From contig JAQXHB010000113.1 in assembly GCA_029007015.1 (NCBI GenBank), forward strand, positions 1 through 31,564: a stretch of 31,564 nt of DNA, written 5' to 3'. Shown piece after piece: positions 14,578 through 22,375 of this stretch. Both the position numbers and the translations under genes were made by a program. The stretch's first letter is position 1. Each line of letters opens with the position of its first letter. The DNA is from Bacillota bacterium (GTDB taxonomy: Bacteria; Bacillota; Clostridia; Oscillospirales; Acutalibacteraceae). Under the pieces are notes generated by a model, which saw only the letters and a list, made by a program, of their open reading frames with translations, made no database searches and was not told the DNA's origin.

Positions 14578-16482
14578 ATGATGATAATTCTCGGCGCCGC
14601 AGGCGTTTCAATGGGATTTGACGGCGACGATTTATTTAACAGCATCTCCTTTGATATTCAGGAAGGACAAAAAATCGGCCTCATCGGTACAAACGGCTGT
14701 GGAAAGACCACCCTTTTCAACCTGATAACCGGCCGGCTGTCCCCTGACGAAGGCGGTTTTACCCGCATTAAAGGGCTTAAAATCGGCTATATGCAGCAGA
14801 TTGTCAGCAGTTCATCAGAGCAGACGGCCTACGACGCAGTGCTTGAGGTTTTCAGCGAGGTCATGGCTGTCGAGAGGGAACTGAACGGACTGACGGCCAC
14901 GCTTGAAAGCGACCACAGCGATGACGCCATCGCCCGCCATGCCGAACTGCAGCGGCGGTTTGAGATGCTCGACGGGCTCACCTACCGCGCGCGGGCGCGT
15001 TCTTCACTGCTCGGTCTCGGCTTTACCGAACAGCAGATTGCCCTGCCGCTCTCATCGCTCAGCGGCGGTCAACTGTCCAAGTTGTCGTTGGCGCGTCTTT
15101 TGCTGTCGGGAGCCGAACTGTTACTGCTCGACGAGCCGACCAACCATCTCGACATTCAGTCGGTCGAGTGGCTCGAAAACTACCTGCGCTCTTATCGCGG
15201 CGCGGCGCTCATCATTTCGCACGACCGCTACTTTTTGGACGCGGTGACCACGCGCACATTTGAGATTGAGCACCGCCGCCTGACGGCATATGACGGCAAC
15301 TACACCGTCTATATGCAAAAGAAGGCGGCCGCGCGCGAGGCCGAGCGCCGCCACTATGAAAATACTATGAAAGAGGTTGGACGCATCGAGGGCATCATCG
15401 CCCAACAGCGTCAGTGGAACCGCGAAAAGAACATCAAAACTGCCGAGGCAAAGCAAAAGGAAATTGACCGTCTGACCAAGGATTTGGTCAAGCCGGACAG
15501 CGACGATAAGCGGCTTCGGTTTGCATTTACGGCGGCTGAGGTGAGCGGCAACGATGTGCTTACCGCCGTCGGCCTTGAAAAGGGATACGGCGAGCACCTG
15601 CTGTATAGCGGCGTCGACCTGACCGTTCACCGCGGCGAGCGGATATTTCTGCTCGGAGATAACGGCTGCGGCAAGACAACACTGCTGCGGCAACTGCTGG
15701 CGTGCGGTCGCGGCATACGGCTGGGCGCCGGCGTCAAAATCGGCTACTTTGACCAAACTCAGCAGACCCTATGTGATGCCAACACCGCGCTTGACGAGGT
15801 TTGGAACGCCTACCCCGCCAAGACCGAAACCGATATACGCTCGGCGCTGGCCGCCTTTCTCTTTACCGGCGATGCCGTTTACAAAAAGATTGGCGAGATG
15901 TCCGGCGGCGAGCGGGCGCGTGTCGCCCTGCTTAAACTGATGCTCTCGCGCTCAAACTTGCTGCTGCTCGATGAGCCGACCAACCACCTTGATGTGTTCT
16001 CTCGTCAGGCCCTTGAAGACGCCCTCAACGACTACGGCGGCACCCTGCTCATCGTGTCGCACGACCGGCGGTTTATAGACCGGCTGGCAACCAAAATTTG
16101 GCACATGCAGGACGGCGGCGTACAGCAGTACGACGGCAACTATACCTTTTTTGCCGAGCACCGTCAGTCCGCGGCGGCTGTCGAGTCTCAGCCGGTGCGC
16201 AAAATGGGTGCCGGTGGCCGCGACTACCAAAACCGCAAGGAACAGCAGGCCCGTTTGCGCCGTGCGCGCAGTCGCGTGGCGGCCATTGAACAGCAGTCGG
16301 GCGACATCGACCTGCGCATAAATGAACTGAACCAACAACTCTCATCACCCGAAACGGCCACCGACTATCAGGCTGTTGCCCGGTTGAGCGAGCAGATTGA
16401 CCTGCTCAACCGACAGCAATCCCAACTGACCGATGAGTGGGAACGGCTGATGAGCGAGCTTGAACAACTTGAAACAACCTAA
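14578..16482 (+). CDS. ABC-F family ATP-binding cassette protein
   Basis: A soluble 634-residue protein with two ABC ATPase domains and no membrane segments, as in the ABC-F family that acts on ribosomes. Domain 1 has Walker A GTNGCGKTT at 37-45, signature LSGGQLSKLSLARLL and Walker B LLLLDEPTNHLD. A charged linker of about 85 residues follows (KKAAAREAERRHYEN onward), the P-site tRNA interaction motif region. Domain 2 has Walker A GDNGCGKTT at 360-368, signature MSGGERARVALLKL and a second LLLLDEPTNHLD. The C-terminus (from ~535) is a coiled coil. It could be a housekeeping translation factor of the Uup/YdiF type; nothing marks it as antibiotic resistance. It starts at ATG 14578 behind GGGAGGT, and apbE follows 11 nt after its stop. 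Confidence 0.95.
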   Translation: MMIILGAAGVSMGFDGDDLFNSISFDIQEGQKIGLIGTNGCGKTTLFNLITGRLSPDEGGFTRIKGLKIGYMQQIVSSSSEQTAYDAVLEVFSEVMAVERELNGLTATLESDHSDDAIARHAELQRRFEMLDGLTYRARARSSLLGLGFTEQQIALPLSSLSGGQLSKLSLARLLLSGAELLLLDEPTNHLDIQSVEWLENYLRSYRGAALIISHDRYFLDAVTTRTFEIEHRRLTAYDGNYTVYMQKKAAAREAERRHYENTMKEVGRIEGIIAQQRQWNREKNIKTAEAKQKEIDRLTKDLVKPDSDDKRLRFAFTAAEVSGNDVLTAVGLEKGYGEHLLYSGVDLTVHRGERIFLLGDNGCGKTTLLRQLLACGRGIRLGAGVKIGYFDQTQQTLCDANTALDEVWNAYPAKTETDIRSALAAFLFTGDAVYKKIGEMSGGERARVALLKLMLSRSNLLLLDEPTNHLDVFSRQALEDALNDYGGTLLIVSHDRRFIDRLATKIWHMQDGGVQQYDGNYTFFAEHRQSAAAVESQPVRKMGAGGRDYQNRKEQQARLRRARSRVAAIEQQSGDIDLRINELNQQLSSPETATDYQAVARLSEQIDLLNRQQSQLTDEWERLMSELEQLETT

Positions 16483-16493
16483 CAGTAAGGCAG

Positions 16494-17486
16494 GTGACCG
16501 ACATAAACAGAACAGTTCTCACGGTGACCCTTTTTTTGTGTATATTGCTCTGCTCATGCGGTGCACAGCCGACCTATTTGCAGGGCTTTGCAATGGACAC
16601 GGCGGTCAACATTACCGTCTACGGCGACGGCGACCTCGCAGGCGAGGTGCTCAGAGAGATTACCTCACTTGAAAATGACATCTCGTGGAGCGTGGCGTCG
16701 TCTGAAGTCAGCGCCCTAAACGCGGCCGACGGTAAGGCGGTAGACGCGCCGGTTACGGCCGATATTCTAACCCGCATTATGCCGCTGTGCGAGGCGACCG
16801 ACTGGCGGCTCAGCCCATTCATGCGGCCGCTGTGCGCGCTGTGGAGCGATGCGCTTGAGAGCGGCACACTGCCCGAGAGCGGCAGTATATCCGATGCCGT
16901 GCGGCAGAGCGACTGCCGCAGTGCCGATATTGTTGGGAGCAGTGTGCGGCTGCCCTCCGGCAAGCAACTCGACCTCGGCGCATTCGGCAAGGGGTACGCC
17001 TGCGACAAGGCCGCCGCGCTGGTCGGTGATAGGGCCGCAGTCATTGCCGTCGGCGGCTCGGTCGCGCTGTGCGGCTCCATCGGGCGCGACTGGTCGGTTG
17101 CCATAGCGGTGCCGGGCGACACATCAAGCCAACTGGGCACCCTCAGCCTGACCGGCGGCTGTTTTATCTCCACATCGGGCAGTCGGGAGCGATATACCGA
17201 TATAGACGGCAAAAGTTACCACCACATTATCGACCCCGCCACCGGCTATCCGGCCGACAGCGATATACTCAGCGTCACTGTCGTGTGCGACAACGGCCTT
17301 ATTTCAGATGCGCTGGCCACCGCCGCCTTTATCGTCGGCGTACACGGCTCGTCTGAACTGCTGTCGACATACAACGCCGATGCTGTATTTGTAATGCAGG
17401 ACGGCGGCGTCATTGTCACCGACCGACTTAAGGGCCGCTTTAAACTGACCGACAGCCGTTATCATTTGAACGAGGCGGCGTCATGA
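16494..17486 (+). CDS. apbE: FAD:protein FMN transferase ApbE (lipoprotein)
   Basis: This enzyme moves FMN from FAD onto a Thr or Ser of target proteins; in this setting the targets are RnfD and RnfG. The 330-residue protein starts with a signal peptide ending in a lipobox-like LCSC, so it is probably lipid-anchored outside the membrane, where the FMN sites lie. Family motifs are FAMDTAVNITVYG near the mature N-terminus, LDLGAFGKGYACDKAA, AVGGSVALCGS, HHIIDPATGYP and ISDALATAAFIVG. The start is GTG 16494 with a short-spaced TAAGG site. No better start precedes the signal peptide. Its stop overlaps the next gene by 4 nt (ATGA), tying it to the rnf set. Confidence 0.95.
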   Translation: MTDINRTVLTVTLFLCILLCSCGAQPTYLQGFAMDTAVNITVYGDGDLAGEVLREITSLENDISWSVASSEVSALNAADGKAVDAPVTADILTRIMPLCEATDWRLSPFMRPLCALWSDALESGTLPESGSISDAVRQSDCRSADIVGSSVRLPSGKQLDLGAFGKGYACDKAAALVGDRAAVIAVGGSVALCGSIGRDWSVAIAVPGDTSSQLGTLSLTGGCFISTSGSRERYTDIDGKSYHHIIDPATGYPADSDILSVTVVCDNGLISDALATAAFIVGVHGSSELLSTYNADAVFVMQDGGVIVTDRLKGRFKLTDSRYHLNEAAS

Positions 17487-17839
17487 ACAAACTTTTTCGG
17501 CGCGCAGACGCGCTTATCCTGCTGGCAGTGGTCTTGCTGACCGCCGTTGCCGCCCTCATTTTGCCGCGCGGCCGCGGTGACAGAGTGATTATATCGGCCG
17601 ACGGGCAAACGGTGGCGTCATACAGCCTCAACGAGCAGGCCGAACTGACAGTCAACGGCGTCAATATCATAATTTGCGACGGAGCGGCGTACATATCGTC
17701 ATCCGACTGCGCCACCGAACAGTGCGTGCGAAGCGGCAAAATCAGCCGCGCCGGTCAGAGCATCGTGTGCCTGCCCAATCGCGTCAGCGTATGTATTGAC
17801 GGCGCTCAAAAACCGACCACAGACGGGGTGACATACTGA
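17483..17839 (+). CDS. NusG domain II-containing protein
   Basis: A 118-residue protein with one N-terminal membrane helix (~10-28) and a small beta domain outside the membrane. Conserved features of this family are the GDRVIISADGQTVASYSL strand pair, the Cys-containing SSDCATEQCVRSGKIS stretch and GQSIVCLPNRVSV. The name reflects a fold similarity to NusG domain II; it is not a transcription factor by any visible evidence. It is a common companion of rnf and apbE genes in Clostridia, but its role is unknown. Four cysteines in the exported domain could form disulfides or bind a cofactor. ATGA overlap with apbE and TGATG overlap with the next gene indicate coupled translation. Confidence 0.9.
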   Translation: MNKLFRRADALILLAVVLLTAVAALILPRGRGDRVIISADGQTVASYSLNEQAELTVNGVNIIICDGAAYISSSDCATEQCVRSGKISRAGQSIVCLPNRVSVCIDGAQKPTTDGVTY

Positions 17840-18348
17840 TGAAAAGCAAAGCAAAACGCGCGGCGGTGCTCGGACTGCTTGCGGCATCGGCGGCTGTAAT
17901 ATCGGTGGTCGAGAGCATGCTGCCGGCGCTGTCATTCATGCCGCCGGGATTCAAACTCGGCCTATCCAACATTATCACCGCCTACTGCGCCGTCAGTCTG
18001 TCACTGCCGAGCGCGATATTCATAGTTTTTTTCAAATCGCTCATAACACTGCTCTTTCGCGGTGGAATGTCAGCGGCAATGGGACTCGCCGGAGGTGTCC
18101 TTTCGGCGGCGGTCATGCACCTTATATCGCGCTCCAAACGCGTTGGTATTTTCGGCGTAAGTATGGCCGGAGGGGTTGTGCACAACATCGCGCAAGTGAT
18201 TGTGGCGCTCGGCCTCATCGGGCAGGCCGCTCTGTTTTATCTGCCGGTGCTCATACCGCTCGGTGCGGTGTGCGGAGCGGCCACAGCGCTGTTGTTGCGG
18301 CTGGCCGCCCCGCAAATAGATAAATTATTCAGCGGAGGTAAACCGTGA
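17839..18348 (+). CDS. Gx transporter family protein (HepS component I-like)
   Basis: A 169-residue membrane protein with five or six helices, ending in a charged tail. The segment PPGFKLGLSNIITAYCAV and the Gly-rich GGMSAAMGLAGGVLSAAVMH stretch place it in the family called Gx transporter, often mislabelled heptaprenyl diphosphate synthase component I. The topology resembles small-molecule S-components such as ThiT. It contains none of the DDxxD motifs of prenyl synthases. It overlaps both neighbours (TGATG on each side) and sits between the NusG-II gene and rnfC, a recurrent position in clostridial genomes. One possibility is transport of a flavin or other cofactor precursor for Rnf, but this is inference only. 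Confidence 0.85.
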   Translation: MKSKAKRAAVLGLLAASAAVISVVESMLPALSFMPPGFKLGLSNIITAYCAVSLSLPSAIFIVFFKSLITLLFRGGMSAAMGLAGGVLSAAVMHLISRSKRVGIFGVSMAGGVVHNIAQVIVALGLIGQAALFYLPVLIPLGAVCGAATALLLRLAAPQIDKLFSGGKP

Positions 18349-19673
18349 TGTCAAAGAATATAACCAAAATTTTGCACCCGGCCGCGAGTCTGCGCAGCGG
18401 CGCAAAGGTGCCCCATCACAAAAACACGGCCGAGGCCGACAGCATTGTGATGCCGCCGCCCAAAGAGGTAAAAATCGCCATGCTTCAGCATATCGGTGCA
18501 CCGTGTGTGCCGACTGTCAAGGTGGGCGACAGCGTGTGCGTCGGCCAACTCATCGGCGACAGCGACCGCCCCGTTTCGGCGCCCATTCACTCGTCGGTGT
18601 CGGGCACCGTCACCGCAATCACCAAGATGGAACTGGCCAACGGCGAGATGTGCGACGCCGTCGTAATCGCTTCCGACGGCCTGATGACGCCGTGCGAGAG
18701 CATTGCACCGCCGACAGTCGAGACGCGCGAGCAACTGGTCGCCGCTGTTCGCGCAAGCGGTCTGGTTGGTCTCGGCGGCGCCGGCTTTCCCGCGTCGGTC
18801 AAGTTATCGACCACCGCCGATATTGACACGCTCATCATCAACGGCGCCGAGTGTGAGCCTTACATTACGGCCGACTACCGCGAATGTATCGAGAACTACG
18901 CCGATGTCATGGAGGGTGTATATACCGTCGGCCGTCTGCTGGGTGTCAAGCGGGTGATAATCTGCATCGAAAGCAACAAGCCGCGCGCCTTGGCCCTTCT
19001 GGCCGCCATCGCCGCGCAGGACGACAGCCACGGCGACATGTGTAAGGTAATGAAACTGCCATCGCGCTATCCGCAGGGCGCAGAAAAAACCATCATATAT
19101 TCGGCCACCGGCCGTACCGTACCGGCGGGCAAACTGCCGTCGGATGTCGGATGCGTTGTGATGAACATAACCAGCATATCCTTCCTGATGAGATATCTGC
19201 GCACCGGCATGCCGCTGACCACCAAGCGCATCACCGTTGACGGCACTGCCGTCGGCAAACCGTGCAACCTCATCGTGCCCATCGGCACGCCCCTGACCGA
19301 AGTGCTCAACTTTTGCCAAGCCGGCCAAGCAAGCGAGGTGCTTATGGGCGGCCCGATGATGGGCATAGATGTGTGCGACCGCACCACCTCGGTGCTTAAG
19401 CAAACCAACGCTGTGCTGGCCTTTACCGAGCCTATGCTCAGCGCGCCGTCGACTGCCTGCATACGCTGTTCGCGGTGCATCAGTCACTGCCCGATGCATC
19501 TCATGCCGGTCGCGGTCGAGCAGGCGCTCAAAACGGGCGACGACAGCCGACTGCAAAAACTTGGAGTTATGATCTGCATGGAATGTGGCTGCTGTTCATT
19601 CGGCTGTCCGGCCCACCGGCCGCTGACCCAGTCTATGAAACTGGCCAAACAGAAAGTGAGGAATATGAAATGA
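18348..19673 (+). CDS. rnfC: Electron transport complex subunit RnfC
   Basis: RnfC (441 residues) is the peripheral subunit that handles NAD(H) electrons in the Rnf ferredoxin:NAD+ oxidoreductase. It has the N-terminal barrel sandwich region (GDSVCVGQLIGDSD), the Rossmann-like NADH/FMN module with GLGGAGFPASVKL and NGAECEPYITADYR, an SLBB-type segment, and two 4Fe-4S motifs. The motifs are C371-x2-C-x2-C-x3-C381 and C410-x2-C-x2-C-x3-C420, with an additional Cys at 415. ATG 18348 was chosen over GTG 18345 because it is 8 nt from GGAGGT. It is the first of six rnf genes in the order CDGEAB and shares ATGA with rnfD. Confidence 0.97.
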   Translation: MSKNITKILHPAASLRSGAKVPHHKNTAEADSIVMPPPKEVKIAMLQHIGAPCVPTVKVGDSVCVGQLIGDSDRPVSAPIHSSVSGTVTAITKMELANGEMCDAVVIASDGLMTPCESIAPPTVETREQLVAAVRASGLVGLGGAGFPASVKLSTTADIDTLIINGAECEPYITADYRECIENYADVMEGVYTVGRLLGVKRVIICIESNKPRALALLAAIAAQDDSHGDMCKVMKLPSRYPQGAEKTIIYSATGRTVPAGKLPSDVGCVVMNITSISFLMRYLRTGMPLTTKRITVDGTAVGKPCNLIVPIGTPLTEVLNFCQAGQASEVLMGGPMMGIDVCDRTTSVLKQTNAVLAFTEPMLSAPSTACIRCSRCISHCPMHLMPVAVEQALKTGDDSRLQKLGVMICMECGCCSFGCPAHRPLTQSMKLAKQKVRNMK

Positions 19674-20584
19674 CCGCACCGGTTTTATCTCCGTCACCCC
19701 ACCTGCACAGCGGTGCATCGACCCGCCGCATAATGCTTGATGTTATCATCGCGCTGTGTCCCGCCGCCATTGCGTCGGTCATCATATTCGGCTGGCGCAG
19801 TGCACTGCTCATAGCCGTGTGCGTCGCCGCCGCTGTCGCCGGCGAGTACATATGCCGCCGCATTATGAAGCGTCCCAACACCTGCGGTGATTTGTCGGCC
19901 GTAGTGACCGGACTGCTGCTGGCGCTCAATCTGCCGGTAACACTGCCTGTATGGATGGCGGCGCTCGGCAGTGTCGTTGCCATCGTCGTTGTCAAGCAGT
20001 TTTTCGGCGGCATCGGCCAGAACTTTGCCAATCCGGCCATCACGGCACGAATTGTGCTTATGCTCTCCTTTACCTCATACATGACCGCATGGGTCAGCCC
20101 GTCGGTGCTCGGTGACGCCGTCACCTCGGCCTCGCCCCTCGGCGGCGCAGAGGTCTCCACGCGCAACCTGCTGCTCGGTCTGCACGCCGGCTGTCTGGGC
20201 GAAACATGTGCCCTTGCACTGCTGGCCGGCGGCATCTATCTGTCGGTTCGCCGCGTCATCAATCCGCTGGTGCCGCTAACCTTTATCGGCACCACCGCGC
20301 TCATGATGTGGGCGTTTGGCGGCGACCCGCTGTACCACATACTGACCGGCGGTCTGTTGCTCGGCGCCATATTCATGGCCACCGATTACGCCACGACGCC
20401 GTCAACTCTGCTCGGCCGCGTGATATTTGCCGCCGGATGCGGCATCATCACGGCGCTCATCCGCCAATTCGGCTCACTGCCCGAGGGCGTGTCCTTCTCG
20501 ATTTTGCTGATGAACATTATCACACCGCTCATCGACCGCGCAGTCATCACCCGCCCCTTTGGCAGTAAGGAGGCAAAACGATGA
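19670..20584 (+). CDS. rnfD: Electron transport complex subunit RnfD
   Basis: RnfD (304 residues) is a membrane subunit with about nine helices and a covalent FMN. Family landmarks are SPSPHLHSGASTRRIMLDVI at the N-terminus, GGIGQNFANPAITARI in the middle and GCLGETCALALLAGGIYL. The FMN site normally reads SGAT or similar; here it is GDAVTSASPL, with Ser155 at the attachment position in place of Thr. ApbE enzymes can use Ser in some targets, so flavinylation is still plausible. ATG 19670 overlaps the rnfC stop (ATGA). A longer open frame to 19475 lies inside rnfC and is spurious. The RnfD stop overlaps the rnfG start by 4 nt. Confidence 0.96.
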   Translation: MTAPVLSPSPHLHSGASTRRIMLDVIIALCPAAIASVIIFGWRSALLIAVCVAAAVAGEYICRRIMKRPNTCGDLSAVVTGLLLALNLPVTLPVWMAALGSVVAIVVVKQFFGGIGQNFANPAITARIVLMLSFTSYMTAWVSPSVLGDAVTSASPLGGAEVSTRNLLLGLHAGCLGETCALALLAGGIYLSVRRVINPLVPLTFIGTTALMMWAFGGDPLYHILTGGLLLGAIFMATDYATTPSTLLGRVIFAAGCGIITALIRQFGSLPEGVSFSILLMNIITPLIDRAVITRPFGSKEAKR

Positions 20585-21105
20585 AAGAAATTATCAAAGT
20601 TTCCGCTACCCTCGCGGCCATATGCGCGGCGGTTACGCTGGCGGTGGCCGGCGCCAATCTGCTGACGGCCGACAAAATTGCGCAGTCCGAGCAAAAGGCC
20701 ATTACCGACTCGCTGGGCGAGGTGCTGCCGTGCGACAGTTACGACAGCGTCAGCGACAACTGCTACAAGGCGGCTGACAAGGGCTACATATTCATAACCG
20801 CGGCCAACGGCTATGGGGGAGAGGTCAGCGTAATGACTGCCATCGCCCCCGACGGCAAGATAATTGCTGTCAAGGTACTTAGTTGCAGCGATGAGACGCC
20901 TGGCCTCGGTCAAAACTCACAAAAGGCGGCCTTCACCGACCAGTACAAAGGTCAGTCGGGCTCTCTTGAAGTGGTTAAAAGCGGCGCCGCCGACGGGCAA
21001 ATCAACGCCATCACCAGCGCCACCATCACTTCCCGCGCCGTAACAGCCGCCGTCAATGAAGCACTGGCACAGTTTGACTCAATTGCAAAGGAGGCAGTGA
21101 AATGA
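20581..21105 (+). CDS. rnfG: Electron transport complex subunit RnfG (FMN-binding)
   Basis: RnfG (174 residues) has one N-terminal membrane helix (~5-27) and an extracytoplasmic FMN-binding domain. The GYGGEVSVMTAIAPDG strand region and DETPGLGQNSQKAAF are typical. The flavinylation motif is INAITSATITS with the FMN-bearing residue at T148. The usual Asp six residues before it is Asn142, and the usual Gly is Ser146. ATG 20581 lies behind an AAGGAGG site inside rnfD and overlaps its stop (ATGA). The downstream end overlaps rnfE in the same way. ApbE encoded upstream is the likely flavinylating enzyme. Confidence 0.96.
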   Translation: MKEIIKVSATLAAICAAVTLAVAGANLLTADKIAQSEQKAITDSLGEVLPCDSYDSVSDNCYKAADKGYIFITAANGYGGEVSVMTAIAPDGKIIAVKVLSCSDETPGLGQNSQKAAFTDQYKGQSGSLEVVKSGAADGQINAITSATITSRAVTAAVNEALAQFDSIAKEAVK

Positions 21106-21773
21106 GCGACAATTTAAAGATACTCAAACGCGGCATAATTGATGAAAACCCCGCCCTGCGACTGGTGCTGGGCACCTGCCCGACGCTGGCCGTCACCACA
21201 TCGGCCATCAACGGACTGGGCATGGGGCTGGCCGCTACATTTGTACTGCTCGGCTCAAATATCGTGGTATCTCTGCTTCGCAATGTCATTCCGAACAAGG
21301 TGCGCATACCGGCCTACATCACCATTATCGCCGGCTTTGTGACCGTCGTGCAGATGCTGGTCAAGGCATTTCTGCCCGCCATTGACAGCGCGCTGGGCAT
21401 TTATCTGCCGCTGATAGTGGTCAACTGCATAATTCTGGCGCGCGCCGAGATGTTCGCCGGCAAGAACCGCGTCCTTCCGTCTGTATTCGACGCCCTCGGT
21501 ATGGGCATCGGCTTTACAGCCGCACTGCTGCTGATGGGCATGATACGCGAACTGCTGGGAGCCGGCACTTTGTTCGGCATCACCGTGACCGCCAATTTCA
21601 TCGCCCCGATGACCCTCATGCTCCTGCCGCCCGGAGGTTTCTTCATCTTCGGCGTGCTGATAGCACTGGCCAACAAGTTATCGGTGAAAAAGGGCAAACA
21701 GCCGGTCAATAAACTGGGTTGCTCAGGCGACTGCGCCTCCTGCCCGACTTCATGCGGAGGTGACGCACAATGA
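21102..21773 (+). CDS. rnfE: Electron transport complex subunit RnfE
   Basis: RnfE (223 residues) is a six-helix membrane subunit homologous to RnfA, and the two form an inverted pair. Conserved Cys26 (LVLGTCPTLA) and Cys109 (LIVVNCI) match the residues that, with two from RnfA, hold the intramembrane iron-sulfur cluster in this family. Other landmarks are NPALRLVLGTCP, YLPLIVVNCIILARAE and FIAPMTLMLLPPGGFF. The C-terminus carries an extra cytoplasmic-side tail with four cysteines (C207, C211, C214, C218) in a C-x3-C-x2-C-x3-C pattern. ATGA overlaps link it to rnfG and rnfA. Confidence 0.96.
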   Translation: MSDNLKILKRGIIDENPALRLVLGTCPTLAVTTSAINGLGMGLAATFVLLGSNIVVSLLRNVIPNKVRIPAYITIIAGFVTVVQMLVKAFLPAIDSALGIYLPLIVVNCIILARAEMFAGKNRVLPSVFDALGMGIGFTAALLLMGMIRELLGAGTLFGITVTANFIAPMTLMLLPPGGFFIFGVLIALANKLSVKKGKQPVNKLGCSGDCASCPTSCGGDAQ

Positions 21774-22360
21774 AAGAAATGCTCGCTATACTGTTTCTGG
21801 CCATACTGACCAACAACTTTGTGCTTGTCAAGTTCCTCGGCATATGCCCCTTCCTCGGCGTGTCCAAGAAACTCGGCACCGCTGTGTCAATGGCCGCGGC
21901 CGTCACACTTGTAATGGTGATGGCCACCGCGGCAACATGGCCCATCTACTACTATCTGCTGGCGCCAAACGGCCTTGATTACATGCAAACCATCGTGTTC
22001 ATACTGGTCATTGCCGCGCTCGTTCAACTGCTGGAGGTTGTACTGCACCGCTATTCATCGGCCCTTTACAGCGCGCTGGGCATTTACCTGCCTCTCATCA
22101 CCACCAACTGCGCCGTGCTGGGCGTCACTGTGCTCAACATCACTGACAACTACACCTTCGGTGCCGCCATCGTAAATTCGCTCGGCGCAGGCATCGGTTT
22201 CTTGCTGGCAATGGTGTTGTTCGCCGGCGTACGTTCACGGCTCGAGGCGTGCGATGTGCCGTCCTCTCTGCAAGGTCTGCCTATAACCCTCATTGCCGCG
22301 TCGATAGTTGCCATGTCGTTTTTGGGACTGGGCGGCGTGGTCGAGAATATATTCGCATAA
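21770..22360 (+). CDS. rnfA: Electron transport complex subunit RnfA
   Basis: RnfA (196 residues) is a six-helix membrane subunit of the Rnf ion pump. It has the conserved NNFVLVKFLGICPFLGVS opening with Cys26, YLPLITTNCAVLGV with Cys114, and GIGFLLAMVLFAGVRSRLE. These cysteines are the partners of those in RnfE for the cluster inside the membrane. The length is typical. ATG 21770 overlaps the rnfE stop by 4 nt. A 15-nt gap with AAAAGGAGG leads to rnfB, the only non-overlapping junction among the rnf genes. Confidence 0.97.
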   Translation: MKEMLAILFLAILTNNFVLVKFLGICPFLGVSKKLGTAVSMAAAVTLVMVMATAATWPIYYYLLAPNGLDYMQTIVFILVIAALVQLLEVVLHRYSSALYSALGIYLPLITTNCAVLGVTVLNITDNYTFGAAIVNSLGAGIGFLLAMVLFAGVRSRLEACDVPSSLQGLPITLIAASIVAMSFLGLGGVVENIFA

Positions 22361-22375
22361 AAGGAGGCCGACCGA

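Noticed and set aside
17839..18348. Heptaprenyl diphosphate synthase component I as the function
   Set aside because: There is no prenyl-synthase motif and the protein is a multi-helix membrane protein; the name is a common mislabel of the Gx transporter family.
19475..19669. N-terminal extension of RnfD to 19475
   Set aside because: The extra 65 residues lie inside rnfC in another frame and resemble no RnfD; ATG 19670 has the expected ATGA overlap.
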